The position numbers and the translations under genes are program-made. Below, piece after piece: positions 37,960 to 49,060 of a stretch of 64,000 nucleotides of DNA. This DNA is from Karstenula rhodostoma CBS 690.94 (lineage: Eukaryota; Ascomycota; Dothideomycetes; Pleosporales; Didymosphaeriaceae), in contig MU001517.1 in NCBI GenBank assembly GCA_010093485.1, forward strand, positions 124,001 through 188,000, written 5' to 3'. The notes under the pieces are model-generated. The model saw only the letters and a program-made list of their open reading frames with translations, did not search any database and was not told where the DNA came from. Numbering within the stretch: position 1 is the stretch's first letter; every line of letters begins with the position of its first letter.

Positions 37960-39374
37960 CGTAGGAACCCGTTTATTGCTTTGTGCGGCTCTTGCATTGC
38001 ACATCCCCACGCCGGTCCAGTCCGCGAATCCACGTCGCTGGCCCACTCGGAGCGTTGGAAAATGCGCGCGGCGGTGAGCATCATATCATCATGTCGAAGA
38101 CCAGACGGTTGCAGAGACGCTGCGCCAGATGCCGCTGAGGTCCGCCGTCGAGGATGGTCTCAACCTAGGGACTGACCGACGGGGGTGTCCGTCCTCGCAA
38201 CATCACGAGTCGTTCTTCGCCCTCGCTCAACTCAACGCAACGGCCTTGTTCATCTTGGCAATGGTCGATGAAGATTGCAGTTGCTGATCGCAATGCGCAT
38301 GTTGGTGCTGGGACTGGGGACCGAATCTGCACAGCCAGACATGGTGCATCAACGCTCGTCTGTCTGCCCGGGAGAGCATTTTCGACGCGCCCAACCACCC
38401 TCGGCCTCCAAACACCCGCCGCCGCCCACACAGCCATCGCATGCAACTCCCCCAACATCAACAGCAAGCAAGCAGATACAGCATGTCCCAAACAGCCAAT
38501 CCAGGAAAACAGTCAGTAAAAAATGTAGGCCTAAAGCGAAACCGGAGCTCCAACACCAACACAAGTGCCAGCGAAAGCGAGCCCCAGAATTAGAACAGCC
38601 GTCATCATCGTTCTTGGTCCGTCGGGGAAGGCTAGTTCTGTGGGTGCAGAACTGACCCGAAAAGAAAAGTCGGGACCGTGTATGTATGTATGAAGAGGAG
38701 AAGAGAAGAGAGGGACGCGGCGGTGGAGCTCGCCATGGAGAATTTTGATCCGTCACGTGGGCGGCTTGGCGCGCTAGCTGGTTGTGGGGAGGACCGCAGA
38801 GTAAAACGTAGTCTGACTTTCTGGTAGAGATTAGGAGGGTGGTACTAGGTGTTGTTCTTTCGACTAACTATACCTACTTGTGGTGTAGTAGCGTCCTTCC
38901 TGTCTACTTTCTCGTACCATCTCGATGCCCGACCTGGGAGGAAATGTCACTCGTTGCGAAAAATACCCAGGAATTTCAGACACGATCAAGAATAAATATA
39001 AACTCCTTCAATCTCGACACTCGCCAGATACTTACCCTTAGCTACCCCATCTTATATTCGAATACCTCTAGTTGGGGGGTAGATACAACCTTGTTTATAT
39101 TTTTAGCTACTCTGTATCTAGAGGGAAATTATAAAAAGATAGGGTTTCGGTGAGTAGAAAAATCATCACAAAAACATGTCTCCCCTGGCTAACAGTTTGA
39201 AAATAAACTACTCCAAATACCTCCAACCCCAACTCCCCCCTACCCCCCGTTCATCTGTTATGATGTCTCGCCAATGCAGTTCAACAAGACAGTACGACTT
39301 AGATGACAAGATCAAAACAGGAAACCGTTCAATTCCATTGATACGCTAATATACACCCTCCCTTTTGTCCCACC

Positions 39375-40802
39375 CTAAAACCTCGCCTCAACCTTGTCCC
39401 CCACATCCTGCAACGCCCACTCACTCCTCGCCTTCCGACTCCTGACCCGATCCACCTGCTCGCGCGTAAACCCCTTCGCCACAACCGCCGGATTATACCC
39501 GAGCCGATTCACCCTCCCCACCTCGTCACTGCTCACATCCGTCGCCGCGCTGCCGTCCGCACGCTTATACACGGTGACGACGACGGCGCCGCCAAGACCG
39601 AGGTTGTGCTGCAGCGCGACGCGCGTGTCGGGGACGCTGCGGTTGTTGGCCCAGCCGCGCATGTGCCAGACGAGTTCGGCGCACTGGGCGAGGCCCGTTG
39701 CGCCGAGCGGGTGGCCCTTTGAGATGAGGCCGCCGGAGGGGTTGATGAGGACGCGCGTGTTGGGGCCGTAGGTGATTGCGCCGGCGCGGATGAGGTCGTG
39801 GGCGTGGCCTTTGGGGGCGAGGCCGAGCGCTTCGATGGTGACCATTTCGTTGGCGGAGAAGCAGTCGTGGAGTTCGCAGACGCGGACGTCCTTGGGGTCC
39901 GTGTGGGCTTCGGCGAGGGCCGTTTGCGCCGCCAGCTGCGACATGCTGAAGCCGATGAGCTCAATGGCGGAGCGGTTGAAGAGCTGGGGCGTGTCGGTTG
40001 CGAGGCACTGGCCGGCGATTTGGATGGCTTGGGGGCGGAGGTGGGGGCGCGCGTCGAGGAAGGACTGGGAGACGAGGACGGCGGCCGCGGCGCCGTCCGA
40101 GGTCGGGCAGCATTGGAGTTTGGTGAGGGGGGAGTGGATCATGGGTGAGTTGGCGATCTGGTCGAGCGTGTATTCGTCTTGGAACTGGGAGTAGGGGTTG
40201 TTCTTGGAGTGGGCGTGGTTGATGCGGCCGATTTCGGCAAAGTCTTCGAGCGTGGAGCCGTATCTGGTGGTTGTTAGTATCTGACAGGTATGGTGTGGGG
40301 GGACGTACTTCTCCATGTGTTCACGTCCGGCGTTGCCGAACAGCTGCGCTGCGCCGGGTGCCTTTGTGATGCCGCGCGTCTCCTTCATGATGAGGTTCGT
40401 GGTGCTGGTGGGATTCGCGCGGTCCTGGAAGAAGGTCTGCAGGCTGCCGGGGAACATCTTCTCGAAGCCGACGACGAGCACGCAGTCGCTCGCGCCGTGG
40501 GCAATCATGTTGCGGCCCATGTACAGGCCGGTGGAGCCGGTGGAACAGTTGTTGTTGACGTTGTAGACGGGGATGCCTGTCATGCCGAACTGGTAGAAGA
40601 CGCGCTGGCCGCAGGTGCTGTCGCCGTAGCAGTAACAGGCGACGCCCTGGTCGACGTCGTCGTAGTTGATCTGCGCGTCGAGCATGGCCTTGACACCAGC
40701 TTCGAAGCCCAGCTCCGGGTAGTCGACCTTGCCGCGGGGCTTGATAAACTTGGTCATGCCCACGCCCAGGACGTAGACGGGCTGTTTCTTGGAGGGCGCC
40801 AT
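39375..40802 (-). CDS. SCP2-type thiolase (sterol carrier protein x-like thiolase)
   Basis: Two exons (40802-40309 and 40263-39375) give 460 residues. The 45-bp intron has a GTACGT donor, a TACTAAC branch site and a CAG acceptor. It is a multiple of three without an in-frame stop, so an unspliced reading would add 15 residues in the middle of EKYGSTLEDFA. Thiolase hallmarks: the nucleophilic Cys86 in NVNNNCSTGS, the CELHDCFSANE motif and the C-terminal NPSGGLISKGHPLGATG loop. The closest known class is the thiolase part of peroxisomal SCP-x, which cleaves branched-chain and sterol-side-chain 3-oxoacyl-CoA. There is no SCP2 sterol-binding domain. The protein ends in Ala-Arg-Phe, close to but not a canonical PTS1. 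The start ACCACCATGG is optimal. Confidence 0.92.
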   Translation of the reverse strand: MAPSKKQPVYVLGVGMTKFIKPRGKVDYPELGFEAGVKAMLDAQINYDDVDQGVACYCYGDSTCGQRVFYQFGMTGIPVYNVNNNCSTGSTGLYMGRNMIAHGASDCVLVVGFEKMFPGSLQTFFQDRANPTSTTNLIMKETRGITKAPGAAQLFGNAGREHMEKYVPPHHTCQILTTTRYGSTLEDFAEIGRINHAHSKNNPYSQFQDEYTLDQIANSPMIHSPLTKLQCCPTSDGAAAAVLVSQSFLDARPHLRPQAIQIAGQCLATDTPQLFNRSAIELIGFSMSQLAAQTALAEAHTDPKDVRVCELHDCFSANEMVTIEALGLAPKGHAHDLIRAGAITYGPNTRVLINPSGGLISKGHPLGATGLAQCAELVWHMRGWANNRSVPDTRVALQHNLGLGGAVVVTVYKRADGSAATDVSSDEVGRVNRLGYNPAVVAKGFTREQVDRVRSRKARSEWALQDVGDKVEARF

Positions 40803-41442
40803 GGTGGTTGAGTCTCGAGATGTTACTACTACAGACGAAAGACCGAAATCAGGGCGGATGCGTATGAAGACCGCGTAAAGAGCAGCGCGGAGACATCGCG
40901 GCTTCGGCTGTATAAAGGGTCGCGAGTCAGAAGTTGGGGAAGGATGGTGTGGGGTAAGTTACCTCGGCACGATGCGGCGGACTCGTTCGAATTGCCCAAG
41001 GAAACCTTTTGCCGACTGCCTTTCGAAACACATGATATAGCCAACAGTACGGTATCTGCACAACCGAGTTTAGTCGTCTTTCGTGACCGAGTCTGATGTT
41101 GCGCCGGTACGTGTGGCCCACGCCGAGGAGAGGAAAGGCTGACACATGCACTTCTAGTCATGATCAGAAGTTTGACATTATGGTATTATTCGAAAGTATT
41201 GGTATCAGCGCAGAACATAGCAAAGCAGTGCGAGCACTGAGGTATCAACAAGCCAAAACCCTCCCCGTAGATGCCGAGCCACTCATTCCGAGTATCAGCT
41301 CGTGGTATATGCAATCCCAGTGCCCTGGGTAGTCCGAGGAAATAACCATCCAAACGCCTCGCTTACATGGTTCGTGAAATCGTGCCTGTACGCCGGAGCA
41401 GACCACATGATGTAGCCGCTCATGCAAAAACAATCCTACAAC
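40803..41442. other. Intergenic region, no gene seen
   Basis: 640 bp between the thiolase start and the end of the SAT4-MFS gene (both minus strand). It must hold the thiolase promoter and the 3' UTR of the transporter gene. No RNA gene or repeat was recognised. Confidence 0.6.
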
Positions 41443-44400
41443 TCAACCAGCCCATCCTATAGATGGATCATCCAGAGCTCGGGTAGGGCTCGCGTATACC
41501 ATGTCAGGTCGGTTGAACACTTCAGCCCTTGTAGCGACGGCTTCTTCTGATGAAGAAGATGTCGAAGAGCTGGATGCCGAGCTCGACGTTGGGCTCGTCT
41601 CGCTCGGGAGTATGGGTCTAGGGCCTCTGACCTGCGAGCTGTCGCGTCGGAGCCTCGTCGGGCTCGTTTTCTCGCTCGTCACCTCTTCCGTGGTCGAGTC
41701 GCTCGACGTTGAGTTTCGCGAACTGAGAAACACCGGCGTCTCGACATGCAGGCTTTCGCGCCCTTGCGAATTCTCATGCCGAAAAGCCTGCACCGGCGGC
41801 GGCGGCACGATTCCGTCCGGCCAGCTCCCGCGCTCCCTGTACTCGACACTTGGAAGCTGCTCTTTGTCTTTACTCCACCGTCGCTTAAATTTGCTCCATC
41901 TTTTGTGCTTCTCGCTCATGCCCATGCTTTCCCGTCTTTCTCTCTCGATCTCCGACTCCCTTCTCGTCTGTTCGTCGCGAACGGGGTCTGCTATCGTACG
42001 AGCTGCGGACGAGGGCCCGTTGATCCAGAGGGGGAAGAGCGCGCCAGCGACATACGCTGCGACGACAACGCAGTACGCATACTGCACGTTCCTGGACTGG
42101 GTCACAGCATACATGATTGGTGGCCAGACACCTCCGCCACCGATAGCTGCCGTGAGCAAAACTGCCCCGTCTTTGGTGTGTTTACCTAGCCCACGGAGCG
42201 ACTGTGCGTAGATGATGGGGAAAAGGGGGCCTTCGAAGAACTTGCCCATGACAACGATAGCGGCCCTGCTTTCCCCAGTCCCGCCAGACATGGCCGCTGC
42301 TGCAAAGGCGATCACGCCGGCGAAGAAGAAGGCGAGCAGGAAGCGCGGTTTGATCCATATACACAAGAACGCTGCCATGAGACGCGAAACGGCAAAGCCA
42401 GTGTGTTCGATGGCCTGAAAGTTTGCAGTGTCCAGCGACGGGGCAACACGCAAAAGGTACTCGGCGAACGAAGTTGACGTTCCTTCCTGGCCACCAACAT
42501 AGCAAAACATGGAGAAGACGCCCAGGGCAAGCGAAACCCAGACAACAGACACGTTGGTAGATCCAACAGTAGCATCGCGCGGAAGTGGCATCCGGGCCGT
42601 CGCGTTTTCGAGTTCCTCGTCTGTAGCCTCCGGGAGTGGAACATAGAAGAAGGCAACAGCGAGCATGATGGTGAAGAAGGATATGCCAAGATAAGCCCAC
42701 TGTACATCGATCAGGCTGTCGGCTGATGCTTTGAACAGAACTTTCTTGGCGAGCATCGGCGAGACGATTGTGCCCATGGCTTGTATGCCCTGCGACATGC
42801 TGAGTCTTGCTTCTGCGTATTCAGGTGGGCCGCAGAGCGCAATGAAAGGGTTGGCGCTGAGCTCCAGAATTGAGAGACCCATGCCAACAATGAAGTTGGA
42901 GATTAGGAAGGCCGGGAAAGAGGTAAGGACGGCAGAAGGCCAGAAGACCAACGCGCCGCAAGCGTACACCATGAGCCCGACAATGTAGCAGGCCTTGAAA
43001 CCCCATCGGTGGAAGACAATTCTGCCAACGGTAAAAGGAGCGATGATGTAGCCAAGATAGTAGGCGCTGTGCTGACCCACGGTTTGGCCGTCAGTCATAT
43101 GTGCCACGACCTGGAATTGAGAGTTGAGTGTGTCCAAGAGCCCGTATGCAAATCCCCAAATGAAGAACAGAATGGTAACCATGGCCACGGGATATACAGC
43201 CTCTCCGTTGGTCCTCAGCGTGATGTTCTTTTTCTTTTGCATGTCAACAAAGTCGAAGTAGGCACCAGAGCCCCTCCGTGCACGAGTGGTGGTCGCATAG
43301 GTGGTGGTTGCATAGGTGTCTCTTCGATACACCTCGGGCATTTCGTTCATGTCGGGGGTGGTCAAAAAGTCCATCATGCCCATGGGCCCATCAGCGCCAC
43401 CAAGCGCTGGAGGTGGCTTCGTAGTGGTGGGCGACACCGGGGGGCTGAGGAGATCCGAGTGTCTTGTTGCAGCCGTGAAGTTGGTGGGCATGACCATACT
43501 GTCGCTCGTTCTGCTACCCGACCTGTCGACAGATGTCTGATCAAGAACCCATTTCGGGAGAAAGCGTTTGACCAGCGGCTTCAACGCCGGCACACAGGCG
43601 CACATGATGCCGGTGTTGATCTCGACGGCGCTCCACATGGAAGAAAATGCCGCATACCACGAAAAGTCACTGTCACTGCGCAGACCCGAGCTAGCGAAGG
43701 ATGAGCCTAGGCACAACGTCACGAATTGATGTTCACTCACGAGAGGGCCCCTCCCGCGCCGGCCTCTTTGGCACGGAGGTTGTTTCTCTGCGCATCTTGC
43801 AGATAGTAGATGCGAACCACGTCGACGACTGCGACGAAAATGCCGAAACCAAAAGTGATGACCAAAATGATCTTCTGCTTCCTGGGCAGGCGCATGCCTA
43901 CGATGACCAGTCAGCAAACGGCAGATGGCGGTTCGTCAGTGTAACGTACCAGTTAACAGAGGCATGGGCAGAAAGAAGATGGCCAGGTCGGTGATGATGT
44001 TGAGCGGGGCCGAGGACAGGTAGATGGTGACGATGTTGATGCATTTCTGGGGCGGCTCAACCGACGTAGCGAAGGCTGCGGGCACGGGGTTGCATTGAAA
44101 GATGTTCAGGAGGGCCAAGGCCAGGCCGCCGACATTGACGACGACCAATGTGGCAATGGTGGCCCATCGGAAGACCTTTTGAGTTTTGGACAGGGTGAGG
44201 TAGAAGATGAGGATGGACGACTTGGTGGCCATCAGGGCCGGGTTCTGGGCATCTCAGCATGTGGAACGTGTGCAATTGGTGCATGGTGCGACGTACATAT
44301 AGCACGGAAAAGGCATATGCAGCCTTGTTCATGTGGGTGAGGTCATTCTGGGGGATGGTGTCCTGGTGCCTGCCGAAGCCCTTGGTGGTGCCCCAGCAGA

Positions 44401-44581
44401 TGGAGAAGGAGGTGCCAAAGGCCAGGATCCAGGCGAGGATGATGGTGTAGTCGTCCCAGCCGGGCTTCTTGACGACGGCGAAGCGCGAGACCAGGCGGAA
44501 GAAGACGAAGACGGAGCAGCAGGCGAGGGTGGCGGCGGAGACGGCGAGGACTGCGGGCGCGCGCGAGGGCTCGTGGGCCAT
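41443..44581 (-). CDS. SAT4/Pth11-like seven-helix module fused to FHS-type MFS transporter
   Basis: Exons 44581-44297, 44244-43950, 43897-43741 and 43690-41443 join to 994 residues; the introns are 52, 52 and 50 bp with canonical ends. Residues about 10-290 are a complete SAT4/rhodopsin-like fungal membrane domain: GWDDYTIILAWILAFG, NPALMATKSSILIFYLTL, the Cys-containing loop FQCNP...KCIN, APLNIITDLAIFFLPMPLL, and AAFSSMWSAVEINTGIMCAC. Residues about 291-410 are a Ser/Thr/Pro linker containing DFLTTPDMNEMPEVYR. Residues 411-811 are a full twelve-helix MFS transporter of the fucose/glucose-permease (FHS) type (YPVAMVTILFFIWGFAYG, ELSANPFIALCG). A 183-residue charged, Ser-rich tail ends it. 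The last exon spans the SAT4 C-terminus and the entire transporter without a stop. Two separate transcripts remain possible, but the sequence shows one gene. Confidence 0.85.
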
Positions 44582-47500
44582 GGTGGTGGTGGTGCGCCGC
44601 GTCGCAGCAGGGGCATCATCTACTATCGCGGTCGTGGATTCCGTGGGTAGAATTGGGACTCAGGGTGGAACATTCTTTGCTGCTGGCGGGTGCATACAAA
44701 GACGCAGTCGATGCCACACGATGCTGGTGGGCGGGTGACGTCGGTGGGCGGTGCGGGATGGGTTGCAATTAGGCGACGCTGGATAGATGTACTGTGCTGC
44801 AGATGAAGTCTGGGGAAGGGGCGCCTTTTGTCTGCACGACTCGCGGGCGACTATCCAAGTATCTCGTCTCGAAGCAGTGCAGGGCGTTGGGTCTGGGGGC
44901 GGGCGAGCAGAGGCTGAAGCCATGAGGGTGCTAGACACGACGGCGCTGCTGGCTGCTGGCCGCTGGCGTGTTGGGCCGACATTGGCGAGTGACGCGCTTC
45001 TCGACGCCCCGGTCCACCCAGTTGCACGCACGATTGCTAGCCCCACCCATGATGATCCTCGCCATCGTCATCACGCCGAGTCGCGCGCGGGGTACACCTC
45101 AACAGCCGCCTCTTGCTCTTGCCCTTGCCCTCGCCCTCGCCCTCACCCCCGCCCGTCCTGTTGAGCGCCTCTGCCGCCAGGCGTGGTAAAAAAAAAAAAA
45201 ACATACATGTGCGAGATGACTGCGCAGTCCATCGGACCACCCCAGCCCGCGCCGAAGATCGGCAGCCGGCATCCTCGCCCAAAGCCCAAGGCGAGCGACA
45301 CTGTGGGGACCAGGGACCAGCACCAGCACCAGCACGCCTGGCGTCGGCGAGCGGCCGAATTTGCGGGCCCCAGAGGTACCAACGGCGCAGACACCCAAGT
45401 CCGCCTCCACCTTCCCCAGGTCATGCCGCTCCACCGCCGACGCCAAGCCGCCATCCGTCCGGTTCGCGGCCTGGAGCCTCTTGCACGCCTTACCACGACC
45501 ACCGCCCGCAGTCGGGCCTTCTGCGCCGTCTTTCGCTCTGCAAACACCCCAGACCCAGACCCAGTCCGCCCTATACGAACTCTAGGGCCATGCGGAGACC
45601 GGAGACCAGAGACCACCCACCGCTAGAGTCCATGTGGAGCGCTCAGGCGGTCTGGGGTGAAGATGACACCGGGAGCACCCCATCCCGAACGGCCATTGGC
45701 TAGTAAAGTGCTAATATTTCAGAAGCGCCATCCCCATATCGAACAGCAGCCATTCAACTTCTGGAGCATTGACACTTCCCCAGGGCCTGCTTCTTGCATC
45801 CAGCATCAACCCACCAGGATTCTATCAGCACGGCCACCTCAAATAGACCACCCTCGCAGCGACGCCCATATTCACAATAATCTGCGACATTGCATTTCAC
45901 AGCCCATCACGAGTTGATACGGCTTGCGTCGGCAATGCGGCTTCCGGTACACCATGCCCCTACCGAATACCATCTCGAGTTAGGCAACCTCCACGGTGTG
46001 ACAGTCCGCGGACGTCCAACTTTCCCCGTCTAGCTGTGGACCCCATTTTCGCTATCGGCAAGTTAGCCTCACGTTCTTAGCAACAACCATCTTTGACGCC
46101 GTATTGTCAACAGTCCGCGGGGATCGCTCTTCTTCGCGTAGACCCTGCGACAGAAACCGGCATGCTAGCCTAGAGGGATCCACACTTTCCAGGGTCATAC
46201 TCGACTCGCCCCAAGATCGTCAACGACTCCTTGCTACAGTCCACCAGAGGGTTCGGGAGACTAGCTCGTCAAGGTTCGCAAAGCCCTCGAGTGGCCTTTT
46301 ACAAGAGATTTACCCCCTGCTAGGTGGAGCGCACCAGTCTCCCGAGCCCCCTGAGAGACTGTATCTTTCTTGGTCGAGATAAACTTCGCCCAGAGGCGAT
46401 CTAGATGTAGCAGGCCTTACGCGATCCTTCAGTACTGTTTCAGGGGGTTTTCACCTTACCGCCATCTGCCTCTCCGCTCCATCATTAACTAAAGGGTGAC
46501 GGACTTGTTCCTCGTCCAATTTCAAACAAGTTAACCCAAGTCATGTGTCTGACGACGCTGTATGGATACACGGGTCGCTCCATTGCTGCGTCGATATTGG
46601 CATAGACACCCTCTTTCTATAGCAGTCTGTCCCTCAACCATGGCTCTGCAGGAACTGTAGTCATTGGCAAACCTTCGAGACGAACCCAACACACAAGCTA
46701 GGGTCGTACCTTTACGGGCCCCACTTATCCAGAGCAGCCAGACGACCTGGTACAATCTTCCCGTGGTTCCGGGCAGCTTGGCCTTTGCAGCGGCTTGATT
46801 CTTCGCTTCGGCTTCTATAAACCGTCCAAACGACGTGGTAGCTTGACTTGTAAACCTGATGGCGTGCCGCCCATACATGACTCCCACCTCATTTGGATTA
46901 ACATACGCTGTAAATCAACAACGCGAACGGATTTCGTAGCTAACAGACTGCTCCGAGGAAGTTTCGAGCTTCATGTCTCCCGCAGACGCTCAGAACAACG
47001 TTCATCTGACGAATGTTCTCAACTCTTTTGAACGTGATATGTCTTCACAGACCTGGAACTTACAAACTCGACTGCATTGTCTTAGCAAAAGAACGGTCTT
47101 GACCCAGTACCTGCCCACAGGCGCGCATGGTATACTCGATGCCGGCAGACAACACGACTGCTCAGCATCGAGAATGACTCATCGCAGCACCCCTTTTACG
47201 TTCCCAGATATTCTCTGCTCACGCATTTCCTCGGTCTGCCTATATATCTCATGTACATACCGCAATGTCAAGTAAACAGACACACGAAACAGAGACTCCA
47301 TACCTACGGGCAGCTGTCCGCTGACTCGGCTTGGCCAGCGGACAGGCGAGTCGTTGGAATTCCACACGGCAGGCCAGCCTCAATTTCCAATATCGCCCCA
47401 GGGGTCGCTGGCGCAGACATCCCGGTGCCGATCGCCGGTCCGCCAATCGCACAGCTACAAGTTCCCGCAGCTAGTCCGCTCTCGGTGGTCTGTGGCAGGG

Positions 47501-48022
47501 CGCTTGACGGACTCCTCGCCATTCTCGCAGACAGGACGGAATACGAAGACATGGTCAAATGTTCAGCGTGAGAAGATGGTTGGCCCGCTGATTGACACAG
47601 CTGCGTGCGAGGCTGGAACTCGTCGCAAAGAAAGCGCGCCGAGTGGTGCGCCGTGAGCCTCCCGCCCGAAGCGGAAAGGGATGTAAACAACGCCGCGAAC
47701 AGAGGTCGACCCACGCCCATTGCGCAGCGGGTCCATGGACATCTGGGGAAAAGCTCAGGGACTGGACCGCATGCGAGGCGCCGAGATGGGTGGCGGCCAT
47801 GATATTAGTTAAGGGCGGCTTTCGTTTCGTTTCTGCTCTCCTTCTCCTCCCTTGCATTCCGCCCGTGTCAACAAGACTACGCTCCGCTTCGTTACACCGC
47901 GCCCATCACTCACTCTGGGTCTTTGTTCTCTCTATCGCTTTCTTAATACACGTCCGTGTCGCTGCATTCTAGTCTAGCAGGATTTAAAATAAAATAAAAG
48001 AAGAAGAAGGAAGAAAGGGAAA
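44582..48022. other. Gene-poor 3.4-kb interval
   Basis: It lies between the divergently oriented SAT4-MFS gene and the small GPI-protein gene and so holds both promoters. ORFs on both strands (for example 45113-45703 plus, 46531-46887 minus, 47304-47720 minus) overlap each other and have no recognisable domains. Composition is normal, with no RIP. It contains one inverted copy of dispersed repeat R1 near 46231-46352. Bases 46100-47800 could be an old decayed element, since they show many short broken frames, but nothing could be identified. Confidence 0.5.
46231..46352 (-). repeat. Dispersed repeat family R1, copy C (inverted)
   Basis: The reverse complement of this segment aligns with about 48960-49050. 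Shared blocks include ctggtgcgc(t/c)ccacc(t/c)agca, cttgtaaaag, a cttga-gagc block, and cccgaacc(c/t)cct followed by gactgta. Copy C carries a roughly 20-bp insertion between the cttgtaaaag and cttga blocks. Differences include transversions and indels, so this is ordinary divergence, not RIP. Confidence 0.75.
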
Positions 48023-48693
48023 ATGCGTTTCACAGCTGCTCTCCTCGTCGCCGGCGCCAGCGCAGCCGCCGCGGCCGCCGCCTCCAAACCGACCGACACC
48101 GGCATCTGCGCGCAGAAGTACGTCCCTCCTCCCCCAGAACATATCCATACCGTATTGTAGCCCGATCGACCGACCACGCGCTAACCCACCCCCAGCATCG
48201 TAGACGCCTGCGTCGAGCAATACGACAAGCAAATCGACGCGTGCGGCGGAAACGACTACATCTGCCAGTGCGAAAACTACACCAACAAACTAACATGCTA
48301 CAACAACTGCATGGGCAGCGCGGACCGCCCGCCGGTGCAGAACCAGGTCACGCAGTTCTGCCTCGCCGCCGAGCCGTGAGTGCCCCTTTCGTTTGTGTCG
48401 CGTAGACGCGATATGATATGCTATGCTATGTTGGAATCCAAACTAACATCATCTCCAGACAACGCAGCGCATCCTCGGCCTCGCTCGCCTCGGTCTGGAA
48501 AACGGCCGGCACGCCGTCGCCCGCGCCGACGACAAAGTCTGCCTCGGCGACGGCAACGGGCGCGGGCGAAACGACGCCGACGGTGGAGTCGGCGACGGGG
48601 TTCGGGTCGCAGAACACGGGGGCTGCTGTGCCGGTTGAGATACCCGTTGGTGGGGTGTTGGCTGTGGTGTTTGGGCTTGTGGGGTTGTTGTAG
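48023..48693 (+). CDS. Small eight-cysteine GPI-anchored Ser/Thr-rich surface protein
   Basis: Three exons (48023-48117, 48196-48375, 48459-48693) with 78- and 83-bp introns give 169 residues, the only plus-strand gene. A signal peptide with a poly-Ala core (MRFTAALLVAGASAAAA) is followed by a compact domain with eight cysteines in the pattern C-x7-C-x10-C-x6-C-x-C-x8-C-x3-C-x16-C (residues about 29-90). Then comes a Ser/Thr/Ala-rich stalk and a hydrophobic C-terminus (VGGVLAVVFGLVGLL) fitting a GPI signal. It resembles fungal GPI-anchored serine-threonine-rich proteins; eight cysteines with a C-x-C pair recall CFEM domains, but spacing differs. It may be a wall protein or, speculatively, an effector. 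Confidence 0.85.
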
Positions 48694-48888
48694 GGTAAAT
48701 AGGGGGGGATAAGATATCAGAGGGTTAGGGGGTTAGTAATTGTAATTGTAATTGTAATAGGATGGTAATGGTGCTGGAGTTTACCATACTGCGCTATATC
48801 CTTCGCGTGGGAGTGGGGACCCAGGTGACGGTGTTGATTTCCAAGAACCTGTGCCTGATTCCAACGAGGTGGTCTAGTCGATTGTCGA

Positions 48889-49060
48889 CTCTTCGCGCGC
48901 TTTTGCAAGCCACGGCAAAACAAGAGGTGGTCCAGTACACAGGGTGCTTTTCTCTGTGCAGTCTGGTGCGCCCCACCCAGCATGGGGCCAAAGTACTTGT
49001 AAAAGACGACTTGAAGAGCCAGCCGCCCGAACCTCCTGCGAGACTGTACAGTATAAATAG
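48889..49060 (+). repeat. Dispersed repeat family R1, copy B, with TATA box
   Basis: The first 21 nt from 48891 are identical to copy A (30064-30084), and 48960-49050 match the inverted copy C (46231-46352). Near its right end is tataaatagg (49051-49060), followed by a pyrimidine-rich region. This arrangement resembles the U3 and TATA of an LTR, so R1 may be a solo LTR. I could not define its ends. Confidence 0.65.

Larger units (their letters stand above)
37138..39374. other. Long intergenic region with simple repeats, no convincing gene
   Basis: 2.2 kb upstream of the kelch gene and downstream of the thiolase gene. Overlapping ORFs on both strands (the longest, at 37582-38175 plus strand, runs through a 7-bp repeat) lack domains, introns or biased codon use. 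Two simple repeats are listed separately. A pyrimidine/purine-rich area lies around 38680-38720. Long promoters are plausible for a regulated surface protein. Confidence 0.55.

Noticed and set aside
37582..38175. 197-codon plus-strand ORF
   Set aside because: Runs through a 7-bp tandem repeat, overlaps ORFs in other frames and has no domain or intron evidence.
39772..40811. Plus-strand ORFs at 39772-40194 and 40290-40811
   Set aside because: Antisense shadows of the thiolase; the minus-strand frame has the complete family motifs.
41501..43704. Long plus-strand ORFs (41501-42211, 43009-43704 and others)
   Set aside because: They lie antisense to the SAT4-MFS coding exon, have no domains, and arise from its GC-rich third positions.
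47304..47720. 138-codon minus-strand ORF upstream of the GPI-protein gene
   Set aside because: Overlaps several equally long frames on both strands and shows no family features.
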